Below are positions 40,885-49,053 of a stretch of DNA of 62,429 bases, piece after piece (positions within the stretch are counted from its first letter, which is position 1; every line of letters begins with the position of its first letter). The notes under the pieces are model-generated. The model worked only from the letters and a program-made list of their open reading frames with translations, was not told the DNA's origin and searched no databases. The DNA is from DAOTXN01 sp034435435 (GTDB lineage: Bacteria; Chloroflexota; Anaerolineae; S140-20), in NCBI GenBank assembly GCA_034435435.1, contig DAOTXN010000030.1:1-62429 (forward strand), read 5' to 3'. Position numbers and translations under genes: made by a program.

Positions 40885-41976
40885 CTATACAGGGAGGCTT
40901 TGCAACAATTCGCTATTGGTGGGATAGGATTCGAAAAGTTTGAGCAACGCCATCATGGCTTCTTTGGGTCTGCGGTCTGCCAGCGCGCGCCGGAGTGCGG
41001 CCAGCCGGCGGATGTCGTCTGGAGGGTAGAGCAGGTGTTCCTTGCGGGTGCCGCTGGCGAGCAAGTCGATGGCCGGATAAATATGCGCCTGGGCCAGTGA
41101 GCGGTCGAGGATGATCTCGCTGTTGCCGGTGCCTTTGAATTCCTCAAAAATGAGTTGATCCATACGCGAGCCGGTGTCAACCAGCGCAGTGGCGATAATA
41201 GTGACCGAGCCGCCGTGCTCAATGTTGCGCGCGAGGCCAAAGAAGCGACGCGGAATCTCCAGGGCTGCGGCGTCCAGACCGCCAGAGAGGGTGCGCCCTG
41301 GGTCTCTGTGAGAATCTCTGAGGTTGAAGGTCCGGCCCATACGCGTGAGGCTGTCGATCAGCACAACGATGTCGTGACCGCATTCCAACTCGGCGCGGAT
41401 GTGTGCCAGCATCAGTTCGGTGAGTTCCACGTGCTCGCGCACACTCTGGTCGCTAGAGCTTGCGAATATCTCTGCGTCCACAGCCCGTCTAAAATAGGTC
41501 ACTTCTTCCGGGCGCTCGTCCAGCAGCAAGACGATGATGCGCGCTTTGGGATCGTCTGCGCGCATAGAGCGAGCCATTTTTTCCAATAGCGTCGTCTTGC
41601 CGGCCTTGGGCGGCGAGACAATGAGGCCGCGCGTGCCCTTGCCGATGGGCGCGACCAGATCGACGATGCGCATGGCCACGTCACCCGTTACGCCCAAGTT
41701 GAACCGTTCACAGGGATCCACCGCTGCGAGACGCTGATAGGGTATACGTGATGCGAATTCTTGCGGCGCGAGACCACACACCGACTCGACAGCGACCAGT
41801 TCTGCTCCCTTTTTACCGCTCCCAATGAGGCCGGTGACGGTCGCGCCCTCGACAAGTCTGAATTCTTGTATGAGTCGGGATGGAACCATGACGTTGTCGG
41901 ATGACCATGCTGCGTTGTACAACACGCCATCGCCTCGCTTGGTGTTTTTTAGAATGCCGCTGACATTTTCAGACAT
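40885..41976 (-). CDS. rho: Transcription termination factor Rho, short divergent form
   Basis: A 363-residue hexameric RNA helicase lacking the N-terminal helical Rho_N domain. It begins at the OB-fold (SGILKNTKRGDGVLYNA, residues 5-21), in which the usual aromatic GFGFLR of RNP1 is replaced. The ATPase core is intact: Walker A SPPKAGKTTLLEKM, LLDERPEEVTYFRRAV, Walker B VVLIDSLTRMGRTFN, the R-loop region GGLDAAALEIPRRFFG and SGTRKEHLL. ATG 41976 is five bases after the YgbA-like gene, so it is coexpressed with it. It could be the housekeeping Rho or a specialised paralogue. Confidence 0.9.
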   Translation of the reverse strand: MSENVSGILKNTKRGDGVLYNAAWSSDNVMVPSRLIQEFRLVEGATVTGLIGSGKKGAELVAVESVCGLAPQEFASRIPYQRLAAVDPCERFNLGVTGDVAMRIVDLVAPIGKGTRGLIVSPPKAGKTTLLEKMARSMRADDPKARIIVLLLDERPEEVTYFRRAVDAEIFASSSDQSVREHVELTELMLAHIRAELECGHDIVVLIDSLTRMGRTFNLRDSHRDPGRTLSGGLDAAALEIPRRFFGLARNIEHGGSVTIIATALVDTGSRMDQLIFEEFKGTGNSEIILDRSLAQAHIYPAIDLLASGTRKEHLLYPPDDIRRLAALRRALADRRPKEAMMALLKLFESYPTNSELLQSLPV

Positions 41977-41981
41977 AGAAC

Positions 41982-42362
41982 TTACGACTTGGCAGATTTT
42001 CGCGGCTGGCGGACGGGTTCTTTGCGCCGCCCGTCGAGAAAATGGTACAGGGTCAATATGGGATGCCGCCACAGCATACGCGGGCCGGCGTAGCGCATCA
42101 CCGTGCGCACCTGTTGACGCATTTCAGGCTTGTAGCAATGCACCGGACAATTGGCGCACGTCGTCTTGCCCTCCTGGTAGGGGCATTTCTCCAGCCGCAG
42201 AAAAGCATAATCCAACAGCGCGTTACAGTCAGCGCACAGCTCGCCCTGGGTATCGTGCTGATCGCGGCAATAGAGGTGAATCATCGCCTTGATCGTCTTG
42301 CGCTCCCGCGCCATGCGGGGATGGTCGTTGGTCACTCGATCAATCCTTCGATTCGTTGTCAT
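41982..42362 (-). CDS. ygbA: YgbA-like nitrous oxide-stimulated promoter family protein
   Basis: The 126-residue protein matches the YgbA_NO family. RERKTIKAMIHLYCRDQHDT leads into a cysteine cluster (GELCADCNALLDYA, KCPYQEGKTTCANCPVHCYK), then MRQQVRTVMRYAGPRMLWRHP, with a basic tail. The six or seven Cys with His suggest metal or Fe-S binding. In gammaproteobacteria ygbA is controlled by NsrR and linked to nitrosative stress; a role here is inference. ATG 42362 follows AGGTGAT, 8 bp after the lyase stop codon. The longer frame upstream is the shadow of the lyase gene. Confidence 0.87.
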   Translation of the reverse strand: MTTNRRIDRVTNDHPRMARERKTIKAMIHLYCRDQHDTQGELCADCNALLDYAFLRLEKCPYQEGKTTCANCPVHCYKPEMRQQVRTVMRYAGPRMLWRHPILTLYHFLDGRRKEPVRQPRKSAKS

Positions 42363-42370
42363 ATCACCTG

Positions 42371-43870
42371 TCACACCTTGTACAACAAGTCCAGATAGCG
42401 TTTGAGCATGTCGTCCACCAGGCCCTTGAACGGGATGCTGGCGGCCATGCCGTACACAGGCGCAGTAGCGCCTTTTTCGTCGGGATGCAGTCTGACATAT
42501 TCCACACTGGCGCGCAAGTCGGCCAGGAACCGTTCGGCCACGCCGGCTTGGGTGTGGCGCAGCGTCACGCACAGGTGGACGCAGGGCGGATGGTGCAGGC
42601 CGTTCAGATTCCAACGCCGTTGGGTCATGGCGTCCAGCACTCGATAGATGTTCAACTCATCCGAGCCAAAGGCGATCACCCACAACGGGTCGCCCAGCAC
42701 GCGCAGCCCGGGGATGGTCTGGATGCCCGTTTTAATTTGCGCGGCCGTCTCTAAAATTTTTTGCGTGGCCTCCAGGTAGCCCTGTTCGCCCATGCTGACC
42801 ATGGCCGCCCAGCAGGTCGCGCTCAACGCGCCGGGCCGGCTGCCGGCAAAAGTGGGCGAGAGGTACAGCCCGCCGGGCCAGTCGGCGACGGTATAGTACT
42901 GGTAGCGGCGCAGCTCCGGGTCGCGGTACAGCACGACCGAAGTGCCTTTGGCCGCATAGCCATATTTGTGCGTGTCGGCCGACATGCTGGTCACTCCGGG
43001 CAGCCGCAAGTCAAACGGGGGAACCTGATACCCCAGCTTTTCGGCCCACGGCAGCACGAACCCGCCCAGGCAGGCGTCGGTGTGAAAGCCAATGCCCCGC
43101 GCCCGGGCCAGCTCGGACAGCGCCTCGATGGGGTCGATGGCGCCGTGGGGGAACGAGGGGGCCGACCCGACCAGCACGATCGTGTTTTTGGTGATGGCCT
43201 GCTCGGCGGCGGCCACGTCGGCCCGGAAATCCTCGCCCACCGGGATGCGCACCGGCTGGACGTTGAAATATTGGGCGGCCTTGTCGAACGCGGCGTGGGC
43301 CGTGACGGGGAGAACCATCTCAGGTTTGCTGATTTTCTTTTTATCTCGGGCCCAATCGCGGTAAGTTTTCATCGCCAGCAGGATGCTCTCGGTGCCGCCC
43401 GACGTGACCGTGCCGCAGGTCTGGTCGTCGCCGCCCAGCATGTGCGCGGTCATCGCGACGATCTCGGCCTCGAATTTGGCCGCGCTGGGCCACAGGTCGG
43501 CGTGCAGCGGGTTGCTCTGCGAATGGATGGCGTACACCCGGTTCAGAAATTCGATGTGCGCTTCGTCGCCGTGGTACACCGCGCCCGACACAAAGCCGTC
43601 CTTCCAGCGCGAGGTCTCGGCCGTTTTGAGCGCTTCCACCTCGCGCAAGATTTCTTCGCGCTGGCGACCGGTCTCGGGCAGGCGCGAAAAGCTGAGAAAG
43701 CCCTGGCGGTAGGGCTTGAGCGAATGCTCCAATTCGGCCATCATCCCCTCGTATTCTTTTTCCAGCCGGCCGCGCACAAAAGGGACCGCTTTGAGCGATT
43801 TTTCCAGCGCCGACAGGACGCGCGGGGGTAAGCGGTTCAGCTTGTCAAGCACGAAATGGGTGACGTTCAT
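42371..43870 (-). CDS. PLP-dependent lyase, sphingosine-1-phosphate lyase-like (group II decarboxylase fold)
   Basis: A 499-residue PLP enzyme with GTVTSGGTESILLAMKTYRD (about 155-174; PLP phosphate contact), TAHAAFDKAAQYF, FHTDACLGGFVLPW with the PLP-binding Asp (about 262) and TSMSADTHKYGYAAKG carrying the Schiff-base Lys (about 300). An N-terminal helical extension with KLNRLPPRVL resembles S1P lyases (Dpl1/SGPL1). It would cleave a long-chain base phosphate to an aldehyde and phosphoethanolamine. Other glutamate/tyrosine decarboxylase-like activities are possible. The lipid kinase at 1975 could make the phosphate. It is in an operon with FGGY kinase, ygbA and rho. Confidence 0.83.
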   Translation of the reverse strand: MNVTHFVLDKLNRLPPRVLSALEKSLKAVPFVRGRLEKEYEGMMAELEHSLKPYRQGFLSFSRLPETGRQREEILREVEALKTAETSRWKDGFVSGAVYHGDEAHIEFLNRVYAIHSQSNPLHADLWPSAAKFEAEIVAMTAHMLGGDDQTCGTVTSGGTESILLAMKTYRDWARDKKKISKPEMVLPVTAHAAFDKAAQYFNVQPVRIPVGEDFRADVAAAEQAITKNTIVLVGSAPSFPHGAIDPIEALSELARARGIGFHTDACLGGFVLPWAEKLGYQVPPFDLRLPGVTSMSADTHKYGYAAKGTSVVLYRDPELRRYQYYTVADWPGGLYLSPTFAGSRPGALSATCWAAMVSMGEQGYLEATQKILETAAQIKTGIQTIPGLRVLGDPLWVIAFGSDELNIYRVLDAMTQRRWNLNGLHHPPCVHLCVTLRHTQAGVAERFLADLRASVEYVRLHPDEKGATAPVYGMAASIPFKGLVDDMLKRYLDLLYKV

Positions 43871-43890
43871 CGTCTGCCTCCCAAGACTTG

Positions 43891-45477
43891 TCAGGTCTGT
43901 CTGTTCAGCCTTGCATACATCTTTTTGTTGGTTTTATAGATACCGACGAACTCGCGGAACAGCTCATCGTAAATCCGGCGGTTGTCCGGGTCGGGTGTGT
44001 AGGTGTGCGCGATTTGCACCCGCTCCGGGATGTCGTCAAAGCTCGTATAGCCCAGGGCGACGGCCCCCACAAAAGCCGCGCCGCGCACGTTCGCCAGAAT
44101 CGGGTCGCGTACCTGGCGGATGGCGCGGTTCAGCACGTCGGCGTAAACCTGGCACCAGGCGTCCGACTGCGCCCCGCCGCCGATGATGTGAATCGGATCC
44201 AATCGGCGCTTGATGAATTTTTCCACGTAACCCAGCAGCCAGCGCGAGTTGTAGGCCACGCCTTCAAAGATGGCGCGAAGGATGTGCTCGCGGGTGGTGT
44301 GGAGCGAGAGATTGTACAGCCCGCCCCGGATGGTGTGGTCGTCCACCGGCGTGCGCTCGCCATAGAGCCACGGCGTAAAGATAAGCCGGTCGCTGCCGGC
44401 GGGCGTGCGCTCAACGATGCGGTCGAGCACCTTGTAAATATCGGGCACACCCGCCTCGGCCAACAGCTCGTCCTGGTGATACAGGATATTGTCGCGCAGA
44501 AAAGTCAGGCAGGCCCCGGCCGTCTCCTGGTCGTTGGAGACCAGGTAGCGGCCAGGGATGGCCGAGGGCAGGGCCGCAATGCCGTGGAACACATCGGTCT
44601 TTTTGAACGGCACGTGACACGCCAGCCAGGAGGACGTGCCGATGTACACGTGCGCCTCGAAATCGCGCACCGCGCCCGATCCGACCGCCGCCGATTGCAC
44701 GTCGGGCGTGCCCATCACCACGGGGATGTCGCGGGGCACGCCCAGCTCGGCGGCCACGCCGGGCCGGATGGGGCCGAGGATGTCTACCGCCTGTCTCAGT
44801 TCGGGTAGCTTGTCGCGGTCCACAGTGGACTGTTTGACCAGCCAATCGTGATAGACCACGCGCCGGATGTCCCGATTGTCGGTCAGCCAGTGCAGGGCGA
44901 TGGAATCGTAGGAAGCGGCAAACTGTCCGGTCAGCCGTTGGTTGATATAATCTTTTGGCTCCAGGAACTTGAAGGTATTTGCGTAGATTTCGGGCCGTTC
45001 GTGTTTGAGATACAGAATGTGGGCAATGGGGTCTTTGCCTGCAAAGCCGGGGATGCCGCCGGTCAGGCGGATCCAGTGGAACAGTTTCCAGGCGTTATAG
45101 CCGCCGATTTCGGGCTGCCCGCCCGCGACGGGTTTGACGTAGGGCGCGCCGCGCGTGTCCAGCCAGATGATGGCGTTCATCAACGGCTCGCCGGCGCGGT
45201 CCACGGCCACCGTGCCCGACCATTGAGTCGTGCAGCAGATGGCAACGATGGCGTCCACCGGGGCCAGTTTTCGGGCCAACAGGCGGTGGGCAGCGGTTTT
45301 GATGGCTCGCCACCAATCGGCGGGAGATTGTTCGGCGCCGCCGTTGGGCAGCAGGATAAGCTCGGTTTTTTCGAATTCGTAGCCGATGACCTGGCCCCCG
45401 GTAGTTGCCAGCGCAACTTTGGGCCCCGAGGTGCCCAGGTCTATCGCCAGGATGACTTGACGCTCAGGGGTAGGCAT
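43891..45477 (-). CDS. FGGY-family carbohydrate kinase (xylulokinase-like)
   Basis: The 528-residue sugar kinase has phosphate-1 loop ILAIDLGTSGPKVAL (about 9-23), substrate segment WLDTRGAPYVK, catalytic Asp in MGTPDVQSAAVGSGA (about 256-270), YIGTSSW and the adenosine-site HIIGGGAQSDAWCQVYADVL (about 418-437). It phosphorylates a ketose or polyol at the expense of ATP. The exact sugar is not evident. GGAAAGGAGTGCGCC precedes ATG 45477. Twenty bases separate it from the lyase gene. A role in lipid-derived metabolism is not indicated; it may simply be in the same transcript. Confidence 0.87.
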   Translation of the reverse strand: MPTPERQVILAIDLGTSGPKVALATTGGQVIGYEFEKTELILLPNGGAEQSPADWWRAIKTAAHRLLARKLAPVDAIVAICCTTQWSGTVAVDRAGEPLMNAIIWLDTRGAPYVKPVAGGQPEIGGYNAWKLFHWIRLTGGIPGFAGKDPIAHILYLKHERPEIYANTFKFLEPKDYINQRLTGQFAASYDSIALHWLTDNRDIRRVVYHDWLVKQSTVDRDKLPELRQAVDILGPIRPGVAAELGVPRDIPVVMGTPDVQSAAVGSGAVRDFEAHVYIGTSSWLACHVPFKKTDVFHGIAALPSAIPGRYLVSNDQETAGACLTFLRDNILYHQDELLAEAGVPDIYKVLDRIVERTPAGSDRLIFTPWLYGERTPVDDHTIRGGLYNLSLHTTREHILRAIFEGVAYNSRWLLGYVEKFIKRRLDPIHIIGGGAQSDAWCQVYADVLNRAIRQVRDPILANVRGAAFVGAVALGYTSFDDIPERVQIAHTYTPDPDNRRIYDELFREFVGIYKTNKKMYARLNRQT

Positions 45478-45548
45478 GGCGCACTCCTTTCCTGGCCAGA
45501 ACTTCGGCGCGCCCGGCGAAATCGTCTATGGCGTGGCGGGCGTGCGTT

Positions 45549-46034
45549 TCATTTCTCAGAAATGGTCACCCGCGTCATCACATCGCCCTGGCGGATGGCG
45601 TTGACCACCTCCATGCCGCTGACGATCTTGCCAAATACTGTGTGTCGCCCGTTGAGGTGCGGCTGGGGCGAGTGGGTGATGAAGAACTGGCTGCCGTTCG
45701 TGTTCGGGCCGGCGTTAGCCATCGAGAGCATACCAGTCTCGTGCTTGAGCGGGTTGTTTCGGACTTCGTCCTCAAAGCGGTAGCCCGGCCCGCCCGTCCC
45801 GCTGCCGGTGGGGTCGCCGCCCTGAATCACAAAATTGGCTACCACGCGATGAAATGTCACGCCGTCGTAAAACCCCTCGCGGGCCAGAAAGCAAAAGTTG
45901 TTCACGGTTTTGGGGGCGTGTTGTGGGTACAACTCGATTTCAATGCTGCCCCGCGCGGTTTCTATCGTCGCGTGATAGCTCTTTTTGGCGTCGATCTGCA
46001 TCGGCGGGGCGCTGTTCCATTGCTTATGAGACAT
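45549..46034 (-). CDS. Peptidyl-prolyl cis-trans isomerase, cyclophilin type
   Basis: A 161-residue cytoplasmic cyclophilin without signal peptide. The core holds IEIELYPQHAPKTVNNFCFLA (about 31-51; only its KTVNNF is strictly family-typical), VTFHRVVANFVIQGGDPTGSG with the catalytic Arg in FHRV (about 62), GMLSMANAGPNTNGSQFFIT (about 99-118) and LNGRHTVFGKIVSGMEVV. It speeds prolyl isomerisation during folding. AAAGGAAAACCG precedes the ATG. It lies 64 bp after the TerB-like gene, all leftward. Confidence 0.94.
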   Translation of the reverse strand: MSHKQWNSAPPMQIDAKKSYHATIETARGSIEIELYPQHAPKTVNNFCFLAREGFYDGVTFHRVVANFVIQGGDPTGSGTGGPGYRFEDEVRNNPLKHETGMLSMANAGPNTNGSQFFITHSPQPHLNGRHTVFGKIVSGMEVVNAIRQGDVMTRVTISEK

Positions 46035-46098
46035 CGGTTTTCCTTTCTTTTGCGACTTTTTGCAAGTTACTGTAACCCAAATACGATGGTCACGCTGA

Positions 46099-47046
46099 CT
46101 ATTTTTTCTCGTTCTTGGGGATGATCTTGAGCTTCGCCTCGGCGAATTGGCGGTGCGTCAGTTTCAGTCCGCGCGCAATGCTGCGTATGGCTTCGTTTTC
46201 GTCGTGCGACACCTGCCCATCGGCGGCGGCCACGGCCAGCAGCACGTCCAGAAAGCGTACCCGCTCGTTCTCGGTAGTGGCGTCGAAAAACTCGCGCATC
46301 AAGTGAAAATAATCCACATCGGGGGTCATTTCCGACAGGGCAACCTCGGCCACCACCGCCGCCGTTGTTTCGGTCAGGTCCCAATTGGCTCGCAAAGCCT
46401 GCACCATCGCATCGAACTCGCCCGTGGTGATTTCGCGGTCCACATTCGCCACGTGGGCCATCAATCCCCCGGCCAGGCTCAATTTGCGCCAATCGCGCTC
46501 CGAGAGGGTCAAGGGCCCCTCGTCCAGATTCAAGCGCTGGCGCACGGCATAAAAAACCTTGTTTTTGATAAAATCCTCCAAGTGCTCCTCGCGCATGGGT
46601 GGGCCATCGGCGACCCGTGTGTGAGCTGGTTTCGGACCGCGAACCAAACGACCCAAGCGGGCGAAAACACCCAAGTCCAACGTTTTTAGCGTCGCCTTAA
46701 TCTCCTCGACGGCGGCCTGCCCATGGCCGACAACGAGTCCGTCGGTCTGAGCGAGTTGATCTAATGCAGTCAGGGCCAGCTTACGGTCGCGTGGCCCACG
46801 CAACGCGGCTTTCAATTCCTCTACCAGGCGCCTGCGCTCGACCTGATCGACCGGCGCTTCCAGATACATTTCCAGCATGGCCCAATCGCGTCCGGTGATC
46901 TGCACTCTCCTGCTGAAAAAAGCGTTGGGCAGTCGAAAAATCACGTCTTTGAGACTGTTCATCTCTTCGACGCGGATCTCGCCGTCGGCCCACGCCGCTG
47001 CAATGATCACTTTGGCAACGACGAGCAGCAATCCCTTGTCAGTCAT
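46099..47046 (-). CDS. TerB-like multidomain protein
   Basis: A 315-residue helical protein with three TerB-like acidic signatures at separate positions: AAWADGEIRVEEMNSL (about 17-32), ANVDREITTGEFDAM (about 201-215) and AAADGQVSHDENEAI (about 284-298). TerB domains bind metal through such Asp/Glu clusters. The arrangement suggests two or three tandem copies. It has no membrane segment. ATG overlaps the end of the MoeA-fusion gene by 8 bp, so the two are coupled. Whether it senses metal, tellurite or membrane stress cannot be told from sequence. Confidence 0.75.
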   Translation of the reverse strand: MTDKGLLLVVAKVIIAAAWADGEIRVEEMNSLKDVIFRLPNAFFSRRVQITGRDWAMLEMYLEAPVDQVERRRLVEELKAALRGPRDRKLALTALDQLAQTDGLVVGHGQAAVEEIKATLKTLDLGVFARLGRLVRGPKPAHTRVADGPPMREEHLEDFIKNKVFYAVRQRLNLDEGPLTLSERDWRKLSLAGGLMAHVANVDREITTGEFDAMVQALRANWDLTETTAAVVAEVALSEMTPDVDYFHLMREFFDATTENERVRFLDVLLAVAAADGQVSHDENEAIRSIARGLKLTHRQFAEAKLKIIPKNEKK

Positions 47047-49012
47047 TGGATGTTCCTATCTCGGCCACGACCTGGCCCATCGGCGTAGGGTCATAGCCAG
47101 GCAGCTCGCGCACGGCGGCGCGAAAAGTCTCATCGTGTAACAGGGCCAGCAGCGGCGCCAGCAGCGCGCTCGCGTAATACTCACGGGGAATCACCAGATC
47201 ATAGCGTTCCCACTCGACCGGCGCAAAATCCAGCTCCAAAGCGCGGGCGGCCGCGCGGATGCCCAGTCCGCAGTCGGCCACACCGCCGGCGACGGCCGCG
47301 GCCACGGCCAGGTGGGTGACCTCCTCTCGCTCGTAGCCCTGCACTCCTGCCGGATCGATCCCCAGCTCGCCCAGCCGATAATCCAGCAACACGCGCGTGC
47401 CCGCGCCGCGTTGCCGGTTCACGTAGCGCACGTCAGCCCGGGCCAGGTCGGCCAGGCCGACGATGCGTTTGGGATTGCCATGTGCTACGATCAGTCCCTG
47501 CTCGCGGCGGGTCAGCGTGATCAGCGCCACCGGGCGGTCGGGCAGATACTGTTGCACGTAGGCCACGTTGTACTCGCCGGTTTGCGGGTGGAGCAAATGG
47601 CTGCCGCCCAGGTGAGCCTCGCCCCGACGCAGCGCGACCATCCCCCCCAAGCTGCCCGCATTGGCGCTGGTCAACCGCATGCCCGGCGCACGCTCGGCCA
47701 GGAATTGAGCCAGCAGGTCGAGCACCAGGTCGTGGCTGCCGATGGCGACGATGGTGCGCTCAATCTCTGCCGGATCGCGGTACAACTCGACCGTCACCTC
47801 TTCACCCGCGTGCACGCCTTCGGAAAAGCGCGGGATGCGCACGATACCGTCGGCTCGCACCAGCGACGTGATGACGCCCGCGCCGCGCGACAGCGGGGCG
47901 GCCACCGTGCGCTCGCCCACGCGCCCCACTGCCACCCGCATAAACTCGTCGTCGCCCAGCGGCGACTGCACCTTGCGCGTCATCATCGCCCGCAACGTGG
48001 GGCGCCGGGCAGGTGGGCGACCCAGCCAGCGGGCCAGCAACGGCTCGACGAAAATCTCGCCGGTCAGCGCGGCCGAGACAGGATAGCCGGGTACGCCGAT
48101 GGTAGGCGTCGCGCCGACCATCCCCAAAATCACCGGATGGCCGGGGCGCACGGCCACCCCGTGAACCAACAGCTCACCCAATTCTTGCACGACCTGCGCC
48201 GTATAGTCTTCGCTGCCGGCGGATGAACCGGCGTTGACCAACACCAGGTCGTGGCTCATAGCGGCTTGTTCGACGGCGGCTTTGATGGCCTCGAAATCGT
48301 CGGCCACGATGGACCAGCGGGTGGCCTGTCCGCCCCATTCGTTCACCTGCGCCGCCAGCACGATGCTGTTGTATTCGATAATGTCGCCTGGCTCGACCGC
48401 CCGCGCTTGTTCCACGCTGATCAATTCGCTGCCCGTAGGGATGATAGCCACGCGCGGTTTGCGGCGCACCGCCACCATCGCGTGTCCGCAGCCGGCGATG
48501 GCGCCCAGGTCTACCGGGCGCAGTTTGTGATTCGCCGGCAGCACCAATTCGGTGGCGACCATGTCCTCGCCCAGCGGGCGCACGTGTTGATAGGGCGCCG
48601 CCGAGGCCCGAATCTCGATTTCATTCTCGAAATGCTGCACGTTTTCGACCATAATCACCGCGTTGGCCCACGCCGGCAGCGGATGTCCGGTGTTGACCGG
48701 CTGCGCGGGATGCGCCACATTTGGCTCTGTGGAGCCAGGACCAACCAGGGCCAGGCGCGCCGGGGCGGTTTCTGTAGCGCCTTGCGTATCGGCGGCGCGC
48801 ACGGCGTAGCCATCCATAGCGCTGGCGTGGTAGTGGGGCGACGAAAGCCGCGCCCAAATCGGCTCGGCGGTCACGCGACCCAGCGCCTCGATCAGCGGAA
48901 CGGCTTCCCCCGGAAAAGGTTGGTCTAGCCCGGCAGCGGCCAACGCCTCATTCAACCGCCCCTGCGCTTCGTCGAGGGCGATGTCTTCCAGATAGACTTT
49001 ACGTTTTGACAT
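47039..49012 (-). CDS. moeA: MoeA molybdopterin molybdotransferase fused to substrate-binding-like (LysR-type/PBP) domain
   Basis: The 657-residue protein consists of MoeA in residues 1-420 and a periplasmic-binding-protein-like domain in 430-650. MoeA marks are SPHYHASAMDGYAVRA (about 58-73), NTGHPLPAWANAVIMVE, LVNAGSSAGSEDYTAQVV (about 255-272) and GVPGYPVSAA. The second domain has SHDLVLDLLAQFLAERAPG, SLGGMVALRRGEAHLGGSHLL and YVNRQRGAGTRVLLDYRL. MoeA inserts molybdate into adenylylated molybdopterin. The fused domain, known in this family, likely senses molybdate or a cofactor intermediate; it has no signal peptide. ATG 49012 has CGGAG nearby. Confidence 0.92.
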   Translation of the reverse strand: MSKRKVYLEDIALDEAQGRLNEALAAAGLDQPFPGEAVPLIEALGRVTAEPIWARLSSPHYHASAMDGYAVRAADTQGATETAPARLALVGPGSTEPNVAHPAQPVNTGHPLPAWANAVIMVENVQHFENEIEIRASAAPYQHVRPLGEDMVATELVLPANHKLRPVDLGAIAGCGHAMVAVRRKPRVAIIPTGSELISVEQARAVEPGDIIEYNSIVLAAQVNEWGGQATRWSIVADDFEAIKAAVEQAAMSHDLVLVNAGSSAGSEDYTAQVVQELGELLVHGVAVRPGHPVILGMVGATPTIGVPGYPVSAALTGEIFVEPLLARWLGRPPARRPTLRAMMTRKVQSPLGDDEFMRVAVGRVGERTVAAPLSRGAGVITSLVRADGIVRIPRFSEGVHAGEEVTVELYRDPAEIERTIVAIGSHDLVLDLLAQFLAERAPGMRLTSANAGSLGGMVALRRGEAHLGGSHLLHPQTGEYNVAYVQQYLPDRPVALITLTRREQGLIVAHGNPKRIVGLADLARADVRYVNRQRGAGTRVLLDYRLGELGIDPAGVQGYEREEVTHLAVAAAVAGGVADCGLGIRAAARALELDFAPVEWERYDLVIPREYYASALLAPLLALLHDETFRAAVRELPGYDPTPMGQVVAEIGTSND

Positions 49013-49053
49013 ACGTCACGGCTCCGCGAAACGTAAAACGTGGTGCGTAATCC

